Source: Clostridiales bacterium
Lineage (GTDB): Bacteria > Bacillota > Clostridia > Christensenellales > Aristaeellaceae
DNA length: 64,000 nucleotides
Assembly (NCBI GenBank): GCA_015056315.1
Contig: SVGN01000003.1
Coordinates: 1 to 64,000, forward strand
Direction of reading: 5' to 3'
The notes below the pieces were generated by a model. It made no database searches, was not told the DNA's origin, and was given only the letters and a program-made list of their open reading frames with translations. Position 1 is the first letter of the stretch; each line of letters opens with the position of its first letter. Shown here piece after piece: positions 15,630 to 22,568 of the stretch. The position numbers and the translations under genes were made by a program.

Positions 15630-17408
15630 ATGGAAAACAACACCCTTCACCCCAAGGAACTGCCCCTGCAGCCGGAAGCAGGCCCTGCCCTGCCCACCGA
15701 CGAGGAGCTGGCGGAGCAGTGCGCAGAGCTGCTGCGCCGCTACAAGGCGGGCAAGACCCAGCTGGAGAGCCGGATCATCGAAAACGAGCGGTGGTACCGG
15801 CAGCGCCACGGCAGCGCAGCCCGCAACCCGGGCGACCCGGAGCCTGCCAGCGCATGGCTGTTCAACGTGCTGGCCAACAAACACGCCGATGCCATGGACA
15901 ACATGCCCACCCTTACCGTGCTGCCCCGGGAGGAAAGCGACAAAAACGATGCGGAGGCCCTGAGCCGGGTGCTGCCCGTGGTGCTGGAGCAGACCGGCTT
16001 TGAGCAGGTCTACAACGATATGTGGTGGTACAAGCTGCGCACCGGCACCGGCCTTTTCGGCGTCTTCTGGGACAGCTCCCGCATGGGCGGCCTGGGCGAC
16101 ATCGCCGTGCGCAGCCTGGATCTGCTCAACCTGTTCTGGGAGCCGGGCATCACCGATCTGGAGAAGAGCCCCAACCTGTTCTACGTTTCCCTGATGGATG
16201 GCGACGAGCTGCGCCGCAAATACCCCGAGCTGCGGGAGGCTGCCGGAAGCGGCGGTGCGGGGGCCGTCACCCTGGGGGAATATGTACACGATGAAAGCAT
16301 CGACAAGACCGGCAAGCTGCTGATGATCGACTGGTACTACAAGCGCCGCCTCGGCGGGCGGGAGGTGCTGCACCTGTGCAAGCTCTGCGAGGGCAAGGTG
16401 CTGTTCCGCTCCGAAACCGACCCGGCCTATGCGGAGGGCTACTACCGCCACGGCAGATATCCCTTCGTGGCGGATGCGCTCTTCCCCGTGCCGGAAAGCC
16501 CTGCCGGGTTCGGCTACATCGACATCTGCAAAAGCACCCAGCTCTACATCGACAAGCTGGATTCCGCCCTTTTGAAGAACACCCTCATGGGCGCAAGGCC
16601 CCGTTTCTGGCAGAAGGGCGACGGCAAGGTGAACGCCCGCCAGTACGCCGACCAGACTTTGGATTTTGTGGAGTTCAACGGCAGCGGCAACCCCAACGAC
16701 AGCATCGTACAGATCCCTGTGCCGGTGCTGAACCCCCACGCCGTTACCATGCGGGAGGCCAAGATCGAGGAGATGAAGGAGGTGACCGGCAACCGGGATT
16801 TCGCCCAGGGCGGCACCAACGGCGGCGTGACCGCCTTCTCCGCCATCCAGGCGCTGAAGGAGGCAGGCAGCAAGCTGAGCCGGGATATGATCGCCTCCGC
16901 CTACCGTGCCTTTGCCCGGGTGGGCTACCTGTGCATCGACCTGATGCGCCAGTTCTACACCGAGCCCCGCACCTTCCGCATTCTCGGGCCGGGCGGCGAC
17001 GTGGCCTTTACCCGCTTCAGCGGTGCAGCCATCGGCCCCCGGGCTGCCCGGGACGGTTTTCTGGAGAGCAGCCGGGTGCCCGTGTTCGATGTGCGGGTGA
17101 TCGCCCAGAAAAGCGACCCCTTCTCCAGCGCACTGCACAACGAGAGGGCCCAGGAGCTGTTCCGCCTGGGCGCCTTCGACCCCCGCATGGCCCAGCAGAC
17201 CCTGACCATGCTGGAGATGATGGATTTTGACGGTGTGGAGCAGATCAGGAGCCGGGTGAGCCAGCAGGCGCAGCAGTACCGGCAGAGCCAGCAGCTGGAG
17301 CAGCTCAAGCCCCTGCTGGTGACCATGGCCGCCCAGCTGGACGAGCACGCGGGCAAGGCTCACTACCTGCCCGGCGTGCAGCAGCTGTTGGGCAGGCTCA
17401 ACGCATAA
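15630..17408 (+). CDS. Phage portal protein
   Basis: 592 aa, placed directly after TerL as expected. Contains the portal-like core (WWYKLRTGTGLFGVFWD, DLLNLFWEPG), a long stem region and a C-terminal Gln-rich coiled coil (QQAQQYRQSQQLEQLKPLL). Forms the dodecameric DNA gateway at the head vertex. AAGGAGG precedes the start. A stem-loop with a T run follows (17420-17460). Confidence 0.88.
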   Translation: MENNTLHPKELPLQPEAGPALPTDEELAEQCAELLRRYKAGKTQLESRIIENERWYRQRHGSAARNPGDPEPASAWLFNVLANKHADAMDNMPTLTVLPREESDKNDAEALSRVLPVVLEQTGFEQVYNDMWWYKLRTGTGLFGVFWDSSRMGGLGDIAVRSLDLLNLFWEPGITDLEKSPNLFYVSLMDGDELRRKYPELREAAGSGGAGAVTLGEYVHDESIDKTGKLLMIDWYYKRRLGGREVLHLCKLCEGKVLFRSETDPAYAEGYYRHGRYPFVADALFPVPESPAGFGYIDICKSTQLYIDKLDSALLKNTLMGARPRFWQKGDGKVNARQYADQTLDFVEFNGSGNPNDSIVQIPVPVLNPHAVTMREAKIEEMKEVTGNRDFAQGGTNGGVTAFSAIQALKEAGSKLSRDMIASAYRAFARVGYLCIDLMRQFYTEPRTFRILGPGGDVAFTRFSGAAIGPRAARDGFLESSRVPVFDVRVIAQKSDPFSSALHNERAQELFRLGAFDPRMAQQTLTMLEMMDFDGVEQIRSRVSQQAQQYRQSQQLEQLKPLLVTMAAQLDEHAGKAHYLPGVQQLLGRLNA

Positions 17409-17419
17409 GCACAGGTCTC

Positions 17420-17460
17420 TCCGGCGGCGGGGCGCAGCTCTGCTTCCCGCCGCTGTTTTT
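17420..17460 (+). terminator. Possible terminator after portal gene
   Basis: GGCGGCGGG ... CCCGCCGC stem followed by TGTTTTT. Confidence 0.55.
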
Positions 17461-17501
17461 GACCCACCGGGCAGCAACCACAGAAGAAAGGAGGGAGCGG
17501 T

Positions 17502-17900
17502 ATGATCCACATCCGCTACAGCGAAGGCCGTGAGCAGCTGCGGCTGCATATGGAGGGGCATGCGGGCTATGGGCCCCGCGGGCAGGACATCGTCTGCGCC
17601 GCCGCCTCCGTGCTGGGCGAGACGCTGGCGCTGGCCGCCGGAGGGCAGCCGGGCTGCCGGAGCAGCAGGGCCGCCGGGCGGCTGGAGATCGTCTGCCCCA
17701 ACACGCCGGAAGCCCTGATCATGTTCCGCATGGCCCGTGCGGGCTTTGCGGCGCTGGCGGCAGGCTATGGGGCGTGGGTGAGGATGGAGGAGGGCGAGAA
17801 GCACCCCATTCATCAAGAAAGGAGGCCGTTATGCAAAAGGCCGTTTCAGATAAACAGAAGAAGCTACAAGAGGCTGTCAGAGAGCAATGGCGGGCAGTAA
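17502..17900 (+). CDS. prp: Prp-family cysteine protease (phage-encoded)
   Basis: 132 aa. The first ~105 residues match ribosomal-processing cysteine protease Prp: GHAGYGPRGQDIVCAAAS carries the catalytic dyad H20 and C32. Host Prp trims ribosomal protein L27; phage-linked Prp can process capsid or scaffold proteins, and the position beside portal and scaffold fits that. The C-terminal ~25 residues are non-typical and overlap the start of the next ORF. AAGGAGG precedes ATG 17502. Last intact phage gene before the cassette array. Confidence 0.85.
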   Translation: MIHIRYSEGREQLRLHMEGHAGYGPRGQDIVCAAASVLGETLALAAGGQPGCRSSRAAGRLEIVCPNTPEALIMFRMARAGFAALAAGYGAWVRMEEGEKHPIHQERRPLCKRPFQINRRSYKRLSESNGGQ

Positions 17901-17980
17901 CCGCCGGGAAGGGGACATCACAGTTTCCGGTGCAGGCGGCAGGCGGAAGCCCTGCCGAATACAGCCGGGCAGCAGCATGA
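17831..17980 (+). CDS. Short phage ORF, possibly truncated
   Basis: 49 aa starting MQKAVSDKQKKLQEAV, with GAAAGGAGG 7 nt upstream, so translation start looks real. It ends abruptly after SPAEYSRAAA; a different frame continues with HDYLAREIASGGRLPVG to a stop at 18059, which suggests a frameshift in an originally longer gene. It overlaps the tail of prp. It lies where a minor head gene could once have carried the toxin tips that follow. Confidence 0.45.
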   Translation: MQKAVSDKQKKLQEAVREQWRAVTAGKGTSQFPVQAAGGSPAEYSRAAA

Positions 17981-18071
17981 CTATCTTGCCCGGGAGATCG
18001 CATCGGGCGGGAGGCTGCCGGTGGGATCCCAATGGCACCGTACCGGTAACACGGCATAATCCAAAGATTGA

Positions 18072-18326
18072 AAAAAAATCGGTGTTATCGGCTATAATGG
18101 TGATGCTTACTGTGCTTATGTTGGCAGCGGCCGGAAGCCGGGTGTTGACGAATTCAGCCAAGATCTGATGAGAATAGCCACCGAAGCAGATGAAGCCGTA
18201 ATGTCCAACCCCGATTTCTTTTCGTGGGACTATGACGAACGCATTTATATGGCTGTAAAAGAACAAGCGTACTTAATTGCAAGAAGCTATGGTTGGACAA
18301 TTGAAGGGGGCAGAATAGATGAGTAG
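18072..18326 (+). pseudogene. Toxin-tip C-terminal fragment (cassette 1)
   Basis: About 84 codons of clearly protein-like sequence (IGVIGYNGDAYCAYVG..., NPDFFSWDYDERIYMA, ending WTIEGGRIDE) with no start codon; the frame opens after TGA near 18071, next to a run of eight A. The downstream small gene overlaps its last codons (ATG 18319), the layout of a toxin C-terminus with its immunity gene. Fold unknown. The base composition is AT-richer than the phage genes. Confidence 0.5.
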
Positions 18327-18492
18327 CTTATTCAGCAAGGAAATGACCTTCGATGAAGCCAGACGGTTGTTCTACAAATCCATTGAGGGAAAATCAAAAG
18401 AAGAAGTGGAAAAAATCAAAAAAGAATACTACGACATCATTCCAGCCGTACTGAAGCGTGATCTTGACCGTGTTGATGATGGCTGGCTTTAA
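18319..18492 (+). CDS. Small immunity-like protein (cassette 1)
   Basis: 57 aa, helical and charged (MTFDEARRLFYKSIEG, then a Lys/Glu-rich helix). Overlaps the preceding fragment by 8 nt and is followed at once by the recurring GCACCC...GGGTGC terminator. Size and position suggest an immunity protein for the fragment above. GAAGGGGG lies about 6 nt upstream. No family assigned. Confidence 0.55.
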   Translation: MSSLFSKEMTFDEARRLFYKSIEGKSKEEVEKIKKEYYDIIPAVLKRDLDRVDDGWL

Positions 18493-18520
18493 GCACCCTG
18501 CACCCTTCGGGGTGCTTTTT
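18493..18520 (+). terminator. Cassette terminator, copy 1
   Basis: GCACCC ... GGGGTGC stem plus TTTTT, directly after the immunity stop. The same unit closes other cassettes at 19183, 19917, 22541, 23430 and 24313. Confidence 0.8.
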
Positions 18521-18523
18521 CTG

Positions 18524-18993
18524 TACCCGCAGGGAGTCACCAAAAGCTATCTGAAAGCGGCTGAAACCCTTGATAATTCTGGGAAAAGTGGTATAGTGGT
18601 AGCGGATAATAACACCACTGCACATGCCCCCATCAGTCAGTCGTATGTGATGCGATTCATTCCGGTGGAAGCAAGATCACAATTGATAGGTCAAGCTACC
18701 GCAACTTGAATGATTTGGCAGAAACGTATTGCCACGAGGGCGGTCACTATATCGACTTTAACCTTCCGGGAACACGCAACGTAAAAGGTTGGCGATACAG
18801 CGAACAGCAGCAATGGCAAAGTGCAATGGCTAAAGATCTGCAAACATCCGGCAAGAAGTCGTGGAGAGAATACGGCGAAAACAGCCCACTTGAGGATTTT
18901 GCAGACAGTATTGCATTTTATACGTTTGCTCATGCACAGTTTGTTGCAACATTCCCCGAAAGGTCAAAGCTACCTGCAAACTTATTGCAATAG
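18524..18993 (+). pseudogene. Frameshifted HExxH metallopeptidase toxin tip (cassette 2)
   Basis: Starts with the shared pre-toxin linker (AETLDNSGKSGIV), runs in one frame to about 18650, then continues in another frame as GGSKITIDRSSYRNL and CHEGGHYIDF. HEGGH is an HExxH zinc-metallopeptidase signature, and SPLEDFADSIAFYTF supplies a downstream Glu/Asp helix as third-ligand candidate. The single frameshift breaks linkage of the linker to the catalytic part. An intact ATG with a ribosome site is absent. Thirteen bases later begins a 58-aa immunity-like gene. Confidence 0.6.
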
Positions 18994-19005
18994 GAGGTAG
19001 GTCAT

Positions 19006-19182
19006 ATGGCAACTTATTTGCGCTCTGACAAAAAGACACCCTTTGGCGGTGCATATTCAGAAATGTATTTCTTTGATGATAACGGAAACTCTGTTGATGA
19101 AGAAAATGCAACACGTTTTGCTATCAGAGAATGCGCAGAAAATGGTGACCTGCTAAATGAAACATGGGGATATATTGAATAA
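19006..19182 (+). CDS. Small immunity-like protein (cassette 2)
   Basis: 58 aa (MATYLRSDKKTPFGG..., ending NETWGYIE), acidic. TAGGAGG lies upstream of ATG 19006. Directly follows the metallopeptidase tip and is closed by a short form of the cassette terminator. Predicted to neutralise that toxin; inferred from position only. Confidence 0.6.
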   Translation: MATYLRSDKKTPFGGAYSEMYFFDDNGNSVDEENATRFAIRECAENGDLLNETWGYIE

Positions 19183-19201
19183 GCACCCTGCGGGGTGCTT
19201 T
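19183..19201 (+). terminator. Cassette terminator, copy 2 (short form)
   Basis: GCACCCTGCGGGGTGCTTT: the same stem with the loop contracted. Confidence 0.65.
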
Positions 19202-19500
19202 CAGCTCGTCAAAAAACTCGCCTACGGCGACTTTTTCGACGACTTTTGCACCGTTTGCCTAGGAGCCTACGGCTCCCCGGGCGGCAAACGGTGATAGGAA
19301 TCCCTTGCTACGCAAGGGTTCCGAAACCACCGGAAGGGTGAGCGAAGCGAACCGAGGCGCGAGGACAGTGCGAAGCACTCCGCAGAGCCGAAGCCCGAAA
19401 CCAACCGAAGGTTGGGTTTGGGCCGCAATACACGCCGCTGGTTTCGGATTGGCAATCGGAGGGCTGCGGCCCTCCGATACCTCATGAAGCATGGCGCAAG
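19202..19500. other. Hairpin-rich non-coding insert in the toxin array
   Basis: About 300 bp with a run of short palindromes: CGTCAAAAAACTCGCC/GGCGACTTTTTCGACG, GGAATCCCTTG/CAAGGGTTCC, GTGCGAAGCAC, CCGAAGGTTGG and GGAGGGC/GCCCTCC. GC-rich, unlike the AT-rich genes beside it, and it replaces the expected pre-toxin linker. No reverse transcriptase or transposase is next to it. It resembles a small non-autonomous element or structured RNA; no known family assigned. Confidence 0.5.
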
Positions 19501-19506
19501 GGAACT

Positions 19507-19683
19507 ATGCAAAGCAATGAACTCCTTGAAGAAGTTCAAGCAAGCATAAGGGCTTCTAAATTCGGCATTGGCCTTACAGATGAAGAAAGAAAGATCCTGT
19601 ATCAGGATGCACTTGACAGGCTGAATAACGCCGGGATTGACCTTCGTGATGTTGAAAACGACCTGGATATATGGGAGCGGTGA
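19507..19683 (+). CDS. Small protein, possible toxin remnant or immunity (cassette 3)
   Basis: 58 aa (MQSNELLEEVQASIRASKFG..., ending DLDIWER), acidic and helical. In-frame codons continue upstream of the ATG for a few residues before the hairpin-rich insert, so this may be the tail of a toxin tip cut by that insert. AAGGGA precedes the ATG weakly. The stop is 2 bp from the next start. Confidence 0.45.
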   Translation: MQSNELLEEVQASIRASKFGIGLTDEERKILYQDALDRLNNAGIDLRDVENDLDIWER

Positions 19684-19685
19684 CA

Positions 19686-19913
19686 ATGATTGAGGTGAAA
19701 GAGGTTCTGAAGGTTGGCGAAAGTACAACTGTTTTGATATGTGGTATGTTTGCTGATGATGATATCAGAGCAACAATTGAATCCAACATTGGTAAGCATA
19801 AATCCTTTGTGGTCGAAGATGCGAGACATTGCTTCAGCAAACCAACAACAAGGAACGTTGTTTTGTTTGGCAGTGATGATTACTCAACCATAAAAGAAAT
19901 TAAGTTTGTTTGA
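19686..19913 (+). CDS. Immunity-like protein (cassette 3)
   Basis: 75 aa, mixed alpha/beta pattern: MIEVKEVLKVGESTTVLICG..., ending STIKEIKFV. ATG 19686 is preferred because it follows the previous stop closely with GGAGCGG just upstream. It is closed by the cassette terminator at 19917. No family recognised; immunity role inferred from place and size. Confidence 0.6.
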   Translation: MIEVKEVLKVGESTTVLICGMFADDDIRATIESNIGKHKSFVVEDARHCFSKPTTRNVVLFGSDDYSTIKEIKFV

Positions 19914-20376
19914 CAAGCACCCTGCACCTGCATGGTGCTTTTTCTGTACCCGCAGGGAGTCACCTTCCCCCACAAACACACCACGATCCCCAACAGAAGA
20001 TCGGCAGACGCTTCCGGGAGCGGGCGAAGCCGCTGGTGTCGATGGGCTTGAAGGGGTTCGGGGAAGCGGTCCGAGGGCGGGTGAAGACCTTGATGATACG
20101 TGGAAAAGTGGTACAATAGAACTGAACAAAACGAGCCACGCCCATGAGCGAATGAGGGAAAGAGAAGTTACAGATGATGATATTCGTGACGCACGAACAA
20201 ACCCTATCCACTCAAAAGAAATTGTTACGGATGACCTTGGAAGAAAAAGTCAAATCTTGATTGACAAAAAAGCAACGGTCTGCATTAACCCAGATACTGG
20301 GAAGCTGATCACAGCCTGGAAAACCGGAACCAAAACAAGAAAGAAATATGAAAGTGGCGATTACTATGTTTTCTGA
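19906..20376 (+). CDS. Orphan toxin tip, DUF4258/BECR-like nuclease (cassette 4)
   Basis: Open frame containing the shared pre-toxin linker (EGVRGSGPRAGEDLDD, KSGTIE) and then a compact domain of about 85 aa: SHAHERMREREVTDDDIRDA, NPIHSKEIVTDDLGR, ATVCINPDTGKLITAW, GTKTRKKY. The HAxxRMxxRxVxxDDI start and hydrophobic strands fit DUF4258 or RelE/EndoU-like (BECR) ribonuclease toxins; assignment is from pattern only. There is no proper start codon with ribosome site, so it is a tip lacking its carrier. Its last bases overlap the next ORF's start. Confidence 0.6.
   Translation: MFDKHPAPAWCFFCTRRESPSPTNTPRSPTEDRQTLPGAGEAAGVDGLEGVRGSGPRAGEDLDDTWKSGTIELNKTSHAHERMREREVTDDDIRDARTNPIHSKEIVTDDLGRKSQILIDKKATVCINPDTGKLITAWKTGTKTRKKYESGDYYVF
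19917..19943 (+). terminator. Cassette terminator, copy 3
   Basis: GCACCC ... TGGTGC stem plus TTTTT; stem slightly degenerate compared with the other copies. Confidence 0.7.
19944..20120 (+). repeat. Shared pre-toxin linker, shortened copy
   Basis: Starts with CTGTACCCGCAGGGAGTCAC and holds the CGATCCCCAACAGAAGATCGG and AAGGGGTTCGGGGAAGCGGT blocks also found at 22569-22855 and 23458-23742, but lacks about 110 bp of middle sequence. Confidence 0.75.
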
Positions 20377-20560
20377 AGCAGAAAAGGTTTTTTTGAAAAG
20401 CATTGGTATTAACGCCAATTTCGACACAATTTCTGATGATGAGTTTGCAACGATCGAAGAAAAAGTGAGCGAGCATCTTCAAAAGAGAGGGTTCGATGAA
20501 GAATACGAGCCAACAAAAGAAGGACTGATGTGCGAATCAATTCTTGATAAGCTGCCCTAA
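20348..20560 (+). CDS. Immunity-like protein (cassette 4)
   Basis: 70 aa, acidic, starting MKVAITMFSEAEKVFLKSIG with the pattern FDTISDDEFATIEEKV and ending SILDKLP. Starts inside the end of the nuclease tip (28-nt overlap), the usual coupling for toxin and immunity. A second ATG at 20366 (MFSEAEKVF) is also possible. Acidic character suits binding to a basic RNase tip. Confidence 0.65.
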   Translation: MKVAITMFSEAEKVFLKSIGINANFDTISDDEFATIEEKVSEHLQKRGFDEEYEPTKEGLMCESILDKLP

Positions 20561-20595
20561 TTCCATACTGCGGGAATACGGCACCGAATACGAGT

Positions 20596-20688
20596 ATGAC
20601 TGTTTCGATCAAATTGCAAACGCTGATCAATAACATTATGGAAATGGATCTATCATATGAAAGCGAGGGAGTTCATTTATGGTTTTGA
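20596..20688 (+). pseudogene. Truncated copy of immunity gene 21923
   Basis: The first ~20 codons (MTVSIKLQTLI then IMEMD) match the start of the intact gene at 21923 almost exactly, then the sequence diverges and stops after 30 aa. This marks a recombination junction between two cassettes. Confidence 0.7.
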
Positions 20689-20852
20689 CTGAAAATGAAA
20701 AGAAAGCTTTGGACGAAAAAATGACAAACCCAGAAATGAACGTGAAATGTCCTCGCTGCGGGAATGAGCTTGAATACAAAGAATACTCTTCCGGCTGTAT
20801 TGTCAAATGCAAGACGAAAGGTTGTATCGAGGCCAGTCTCAGAGGAATTTAG
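20679..20852 (+). CDS. 57-aa zinc-ribbon-like small protein
   Basis: Begins MVLTENEKKALDEKM and has CPRCGNEL followed by C...KCKTKGC: four to five cysteines in a ribbon pattern. AAAGCGAGGGA lies upstream of ATG 20679. It overlaps the truncated immunity copy. Could be an immunity or accessory protein of a lost cassette; function unknown. Confidence 0.55.
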   Translation: MVLTENEKKALDEKMTNPEMNVKCPRCGNELEYKEYSSGCIVKCKTKGCIEASLRGI

Positions 20853-20937
20853 CAAAACACCCTGCGCCCTTTGGGAGGAAGCGGCCAACGGCCGTTTTTC
20901 ATCGATCACCCGCATTGGAGGCCCGAAACGAAGGTGA

Positions 20938-21129
20938 CATGGCGAAACCGGCAGGAGCGGCTTCGGATACGCAAACAAGAAAGGCGGCAATGTGGAAGAC
21001 TGGCAACATGTGAAAGGCGTTGGCTTTCTAGAAACTGAAGAAGGCATAAGGAAAGCGGAACTTCATTGGTCACAATGCGAAAGCATTGGCAAGTTTGATT
21101 TCTTCATTAAGAGGTGGTTGGACGAATGA
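20938..21129 (+). pseudogene. Toxin-tip C-terminal fragment (cassette 5)
   Basis: No start; the frame opens after TGA near 20937 and reads GRSGFGYANKKGGNVEDWQH, then AELHWSQCESIGKFDFFIKR and ends RWLDE. The HWxxxxSxGKxxFxIKRW ending is typical of a common polymorphic toxin C-terminus. The stop overlaps the ATG of the next gene (ATGA). Upstream part is lost; a degraded terminator-like stretch lies near 20854. Confidence 0.6.
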
Positions 21130-21284
21130 AGGTCAAATACATAGGAACAACTGAAACCCTTGCTTTTGAAAAAGGCAAGGTTTACGATGTGCTGTCCATT
21201 GAAAAGGGATGGTATAGGATCATGACAGAACTTGATGAAGACTACCTTTTCCCGCCCACACAGTTTGAAATCATCGAAGAATAA
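21126..21284 (+). CDS. Immunity protein (MKVKYIG type, cassette 5)
   Basis: 52 aa: MKVKYIGTTETLAFEKGKVY, then DVLSIEKGWYRI and a PPTQFEIIEE end. This short beta-rich pattern is often found right after toxins ending in the HW...KRW motif, as here, with ATGA overlap between stop and start. It probably binds and blocks that tip. A truncated terminator repeat (GCACCCTGCA) follows, fused directly to the next fragment. Confidence 0.7.
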   Translation: MKVKYIGTTETLAFEKGKVYDVLSIEKGWYRIMTELDEDYLFPPTQFEIIEE

Positions 21285-21548
21285 GCACCCTGCACTGATA
21301 AGCCGTCATACATCCTGGAAGGATTAAGCCTTGATGACCTGGCTGAAATGGTTAAGGGCAAATTGGGAACGGGTATCATTGATGTCAAGAACGACAACAG
21401 CATCCAAGCGTTTATCGAATGTGATGACTATGTTGGCTATTGGTATGATAAGGGGCAAAAGACATTCATCGCAACCAAGCGTGTACAAGTCAAATATGCA
21501 TTGGGTGACGGCAACATTCATATCATTCCTGTTATGGAACGAAAGTGA
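21285..21548 (+). pseudogene. Toxin-tip fragment, possible EndoU/toxin-50-like (cassette 6)
   Basis: The frame is open from the broken terminator: KPSYILEGLSLDDLAEMVKG, KLGTGIIDVKNDNSIQAF, then YDKGQKTFIATKR and GDGNIHIIPVMERK. No start codon with ribosome site; only the C-terminal ~85 residues remain. The late HIIPV segment recalls EndoU/toxin-50-like tips; this is tentative. Followed 12 bp later by an immunity-like gene with a GAGGTGA ribosome site. Confidence 0.55.
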
Positions 21549-21560
21549 GGTGAAAACGGC

Positions 21561-21782
21561 ATGATGGATATTCTGGATCAGCTGCAAGCGATAGAAGGGG
21601 TTGTGCAGCTTGAATTACGCTCCGGCGAAATGATGCTCGGCAAACCCGATTGCATCGTGTACGATGAAGATGACAACGGGGATGAAACGATCAAAAAGAT
21701 ACGTTTTGAACCCTTCCAAGAGCCGTATGCCGTATACTATGGCTTGGATGATATCAAAGGCTTCCGGGAGATCGGCAAATAG
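21561..21782 (+). CDS. Immunity-like protein (cassette 6)
   Basis: 73 aa, acidic: MMDILDQLQAIEGVVQLELR, then YDEDDNGDETIKKIRFEPF and GLDDIKGFREIGK. GAGGTGA upstream; the second ATG (21564) is an equal candidate. Adjacent to the cassette 6 tip and predicted to neutralise it. Confidence 0.65.
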   Translation: MMDILDQLQAIEGVVQLELRSGEMMLGKPDCIVYDEDDNGDETIKKIRFEPFQEPYAVYYGLDDIKGFREIGK

Positions 21783-21845
21783 CAGCAAACCTCCCGGACA
21801 GGCTTGCTCATCGTACCAATAGAAAACGGATCGTGGCTCTGCTGA

Positions 21846-21926
21846 GATGGTGTTCCGTCCAAGAAATACGGTTACAGCATCGAACACTGCCGTGAATTCT
21901 CTTTCCGGAAGGATGAACTGATATGA
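21846..21926 (+). pseudogene. Toxin-tip C-terminal remnant (cassette 7)
   Basis: Only the last ~26 codons remain in an open frame (KKYGYSIEHCREFSFRKDEL), with a stop that overlaps the ATG of the gene at 21923. Upstream sequence is interrupted by stops. Confidence 0.5.
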
Positions 21927-22306
21927 CTGTTTCGATCAAATTACAAACGCTGATCGATAGCATTATGGAAATGGATCACACGGATGCTGAATGGATCGAG
22001 CTGGACAAAGAATTTGAAGCCATTCAGAATGAGCTTTCCGAAGAAGAATGGCTGCTTTTTGCCGAAAGCGGCGCAGGTGAAGCGTTGCATATGGCAGTTG
22101 CGTGGAAAAGACTATCTCAAGGCAAACCCGAAGACCGTGATATTCTGTTGCTAAAGCATGAATTACTTGGAAGTCAGGTAGAAAAAGAGTATAATATAAG
22201 TGTTTCAGATGCACATGCTATTGCAACTAAGAAGTATGATCAGGCAGAAGCCGTTGATGAAATGTTTGGAGAGGATGGTGAACCGGATGGTCTACTGCAA
22301 GATTAA
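21923..22306 (+). CDS. Immunity-like protein (cassette 7)
   Basis: 127 aa, acidic and helical (MTVSIKLQTLIDSIMEMDHT, IELDKEFEAIQNELSEEEW, late repeat-like helices). Starts by ATGA overlap with the toxin remnant. A truncated copy of its first codons is at 20596. A second small ORF overlaps its end (22287). No family recognised. Confidence 0.65.
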   Translation: MTVSIKLQTLIDSIMEMDHTDAEWIELDKEFEAIQNELSEEEWLLFAESGAGEALHMAVAWKRLSQGKPEDRDILLLKHELLGSQVEKEYNISVSDAHAIATKKYDQAEAVDEMFGEDGEPDGLLQD

Positions 22307-22525
22307 GGAGCGGAACGCTGATTCTGCTGTATACCTTATCGGTGCAAGAACTGATGACATGACCGGGGAAATCATTTTTTCAAAGGCAATAGGCTTCCGA
22401 AACTCAATAAACAAGCAGAAAAATACCCGGTAAGAGAAATGCATATTTCCAGACTGTACGGAAAACATATGTCAGATTTTGAAAAGGGTATTTTCAAAGA
22501 TAAGATTGCTTACGAAATCGGATGA
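22287..22525 (+). pseudogene. Frameshifted small gene after cassette 7
   Basis: Begins MVYCKIKERNADSAVYLIGA and stops at 22433 after 48 aa, but a second frame picks up near the TTTTTT at 22374-22380 and continues as LPKLNKQAEKYPVREMHISR to DKIAYEIG at 22525. A one-base shift at the T run would join them into about 79 aa. It ends shortly before a cassette terminator. Confidence 0.6.
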
Positions 22526-22540
22526 CAACACAAAACACAA

Positions 22541-22568
22541 GCGCCCTGCACCCTGCGGGGTGCTTTTT
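22541..22568 (+). terminator. Cassette terminator, copy 4
   Basis: GCGCCC ... GGGGTGC stem with TTTTT. Confidence 0.75.

Noticed and set aside
19202-19500. Retron or group II intron RNA
   Set aside because: Hairpin-rich, but no reverse transcriptase is nearby and no domain V-like motif was recognised.
21285-21548. Firm assignment as an EndoU toxin
   Set aside because: Only the C-terminal part remains and catalytic His residues cannot be placed.
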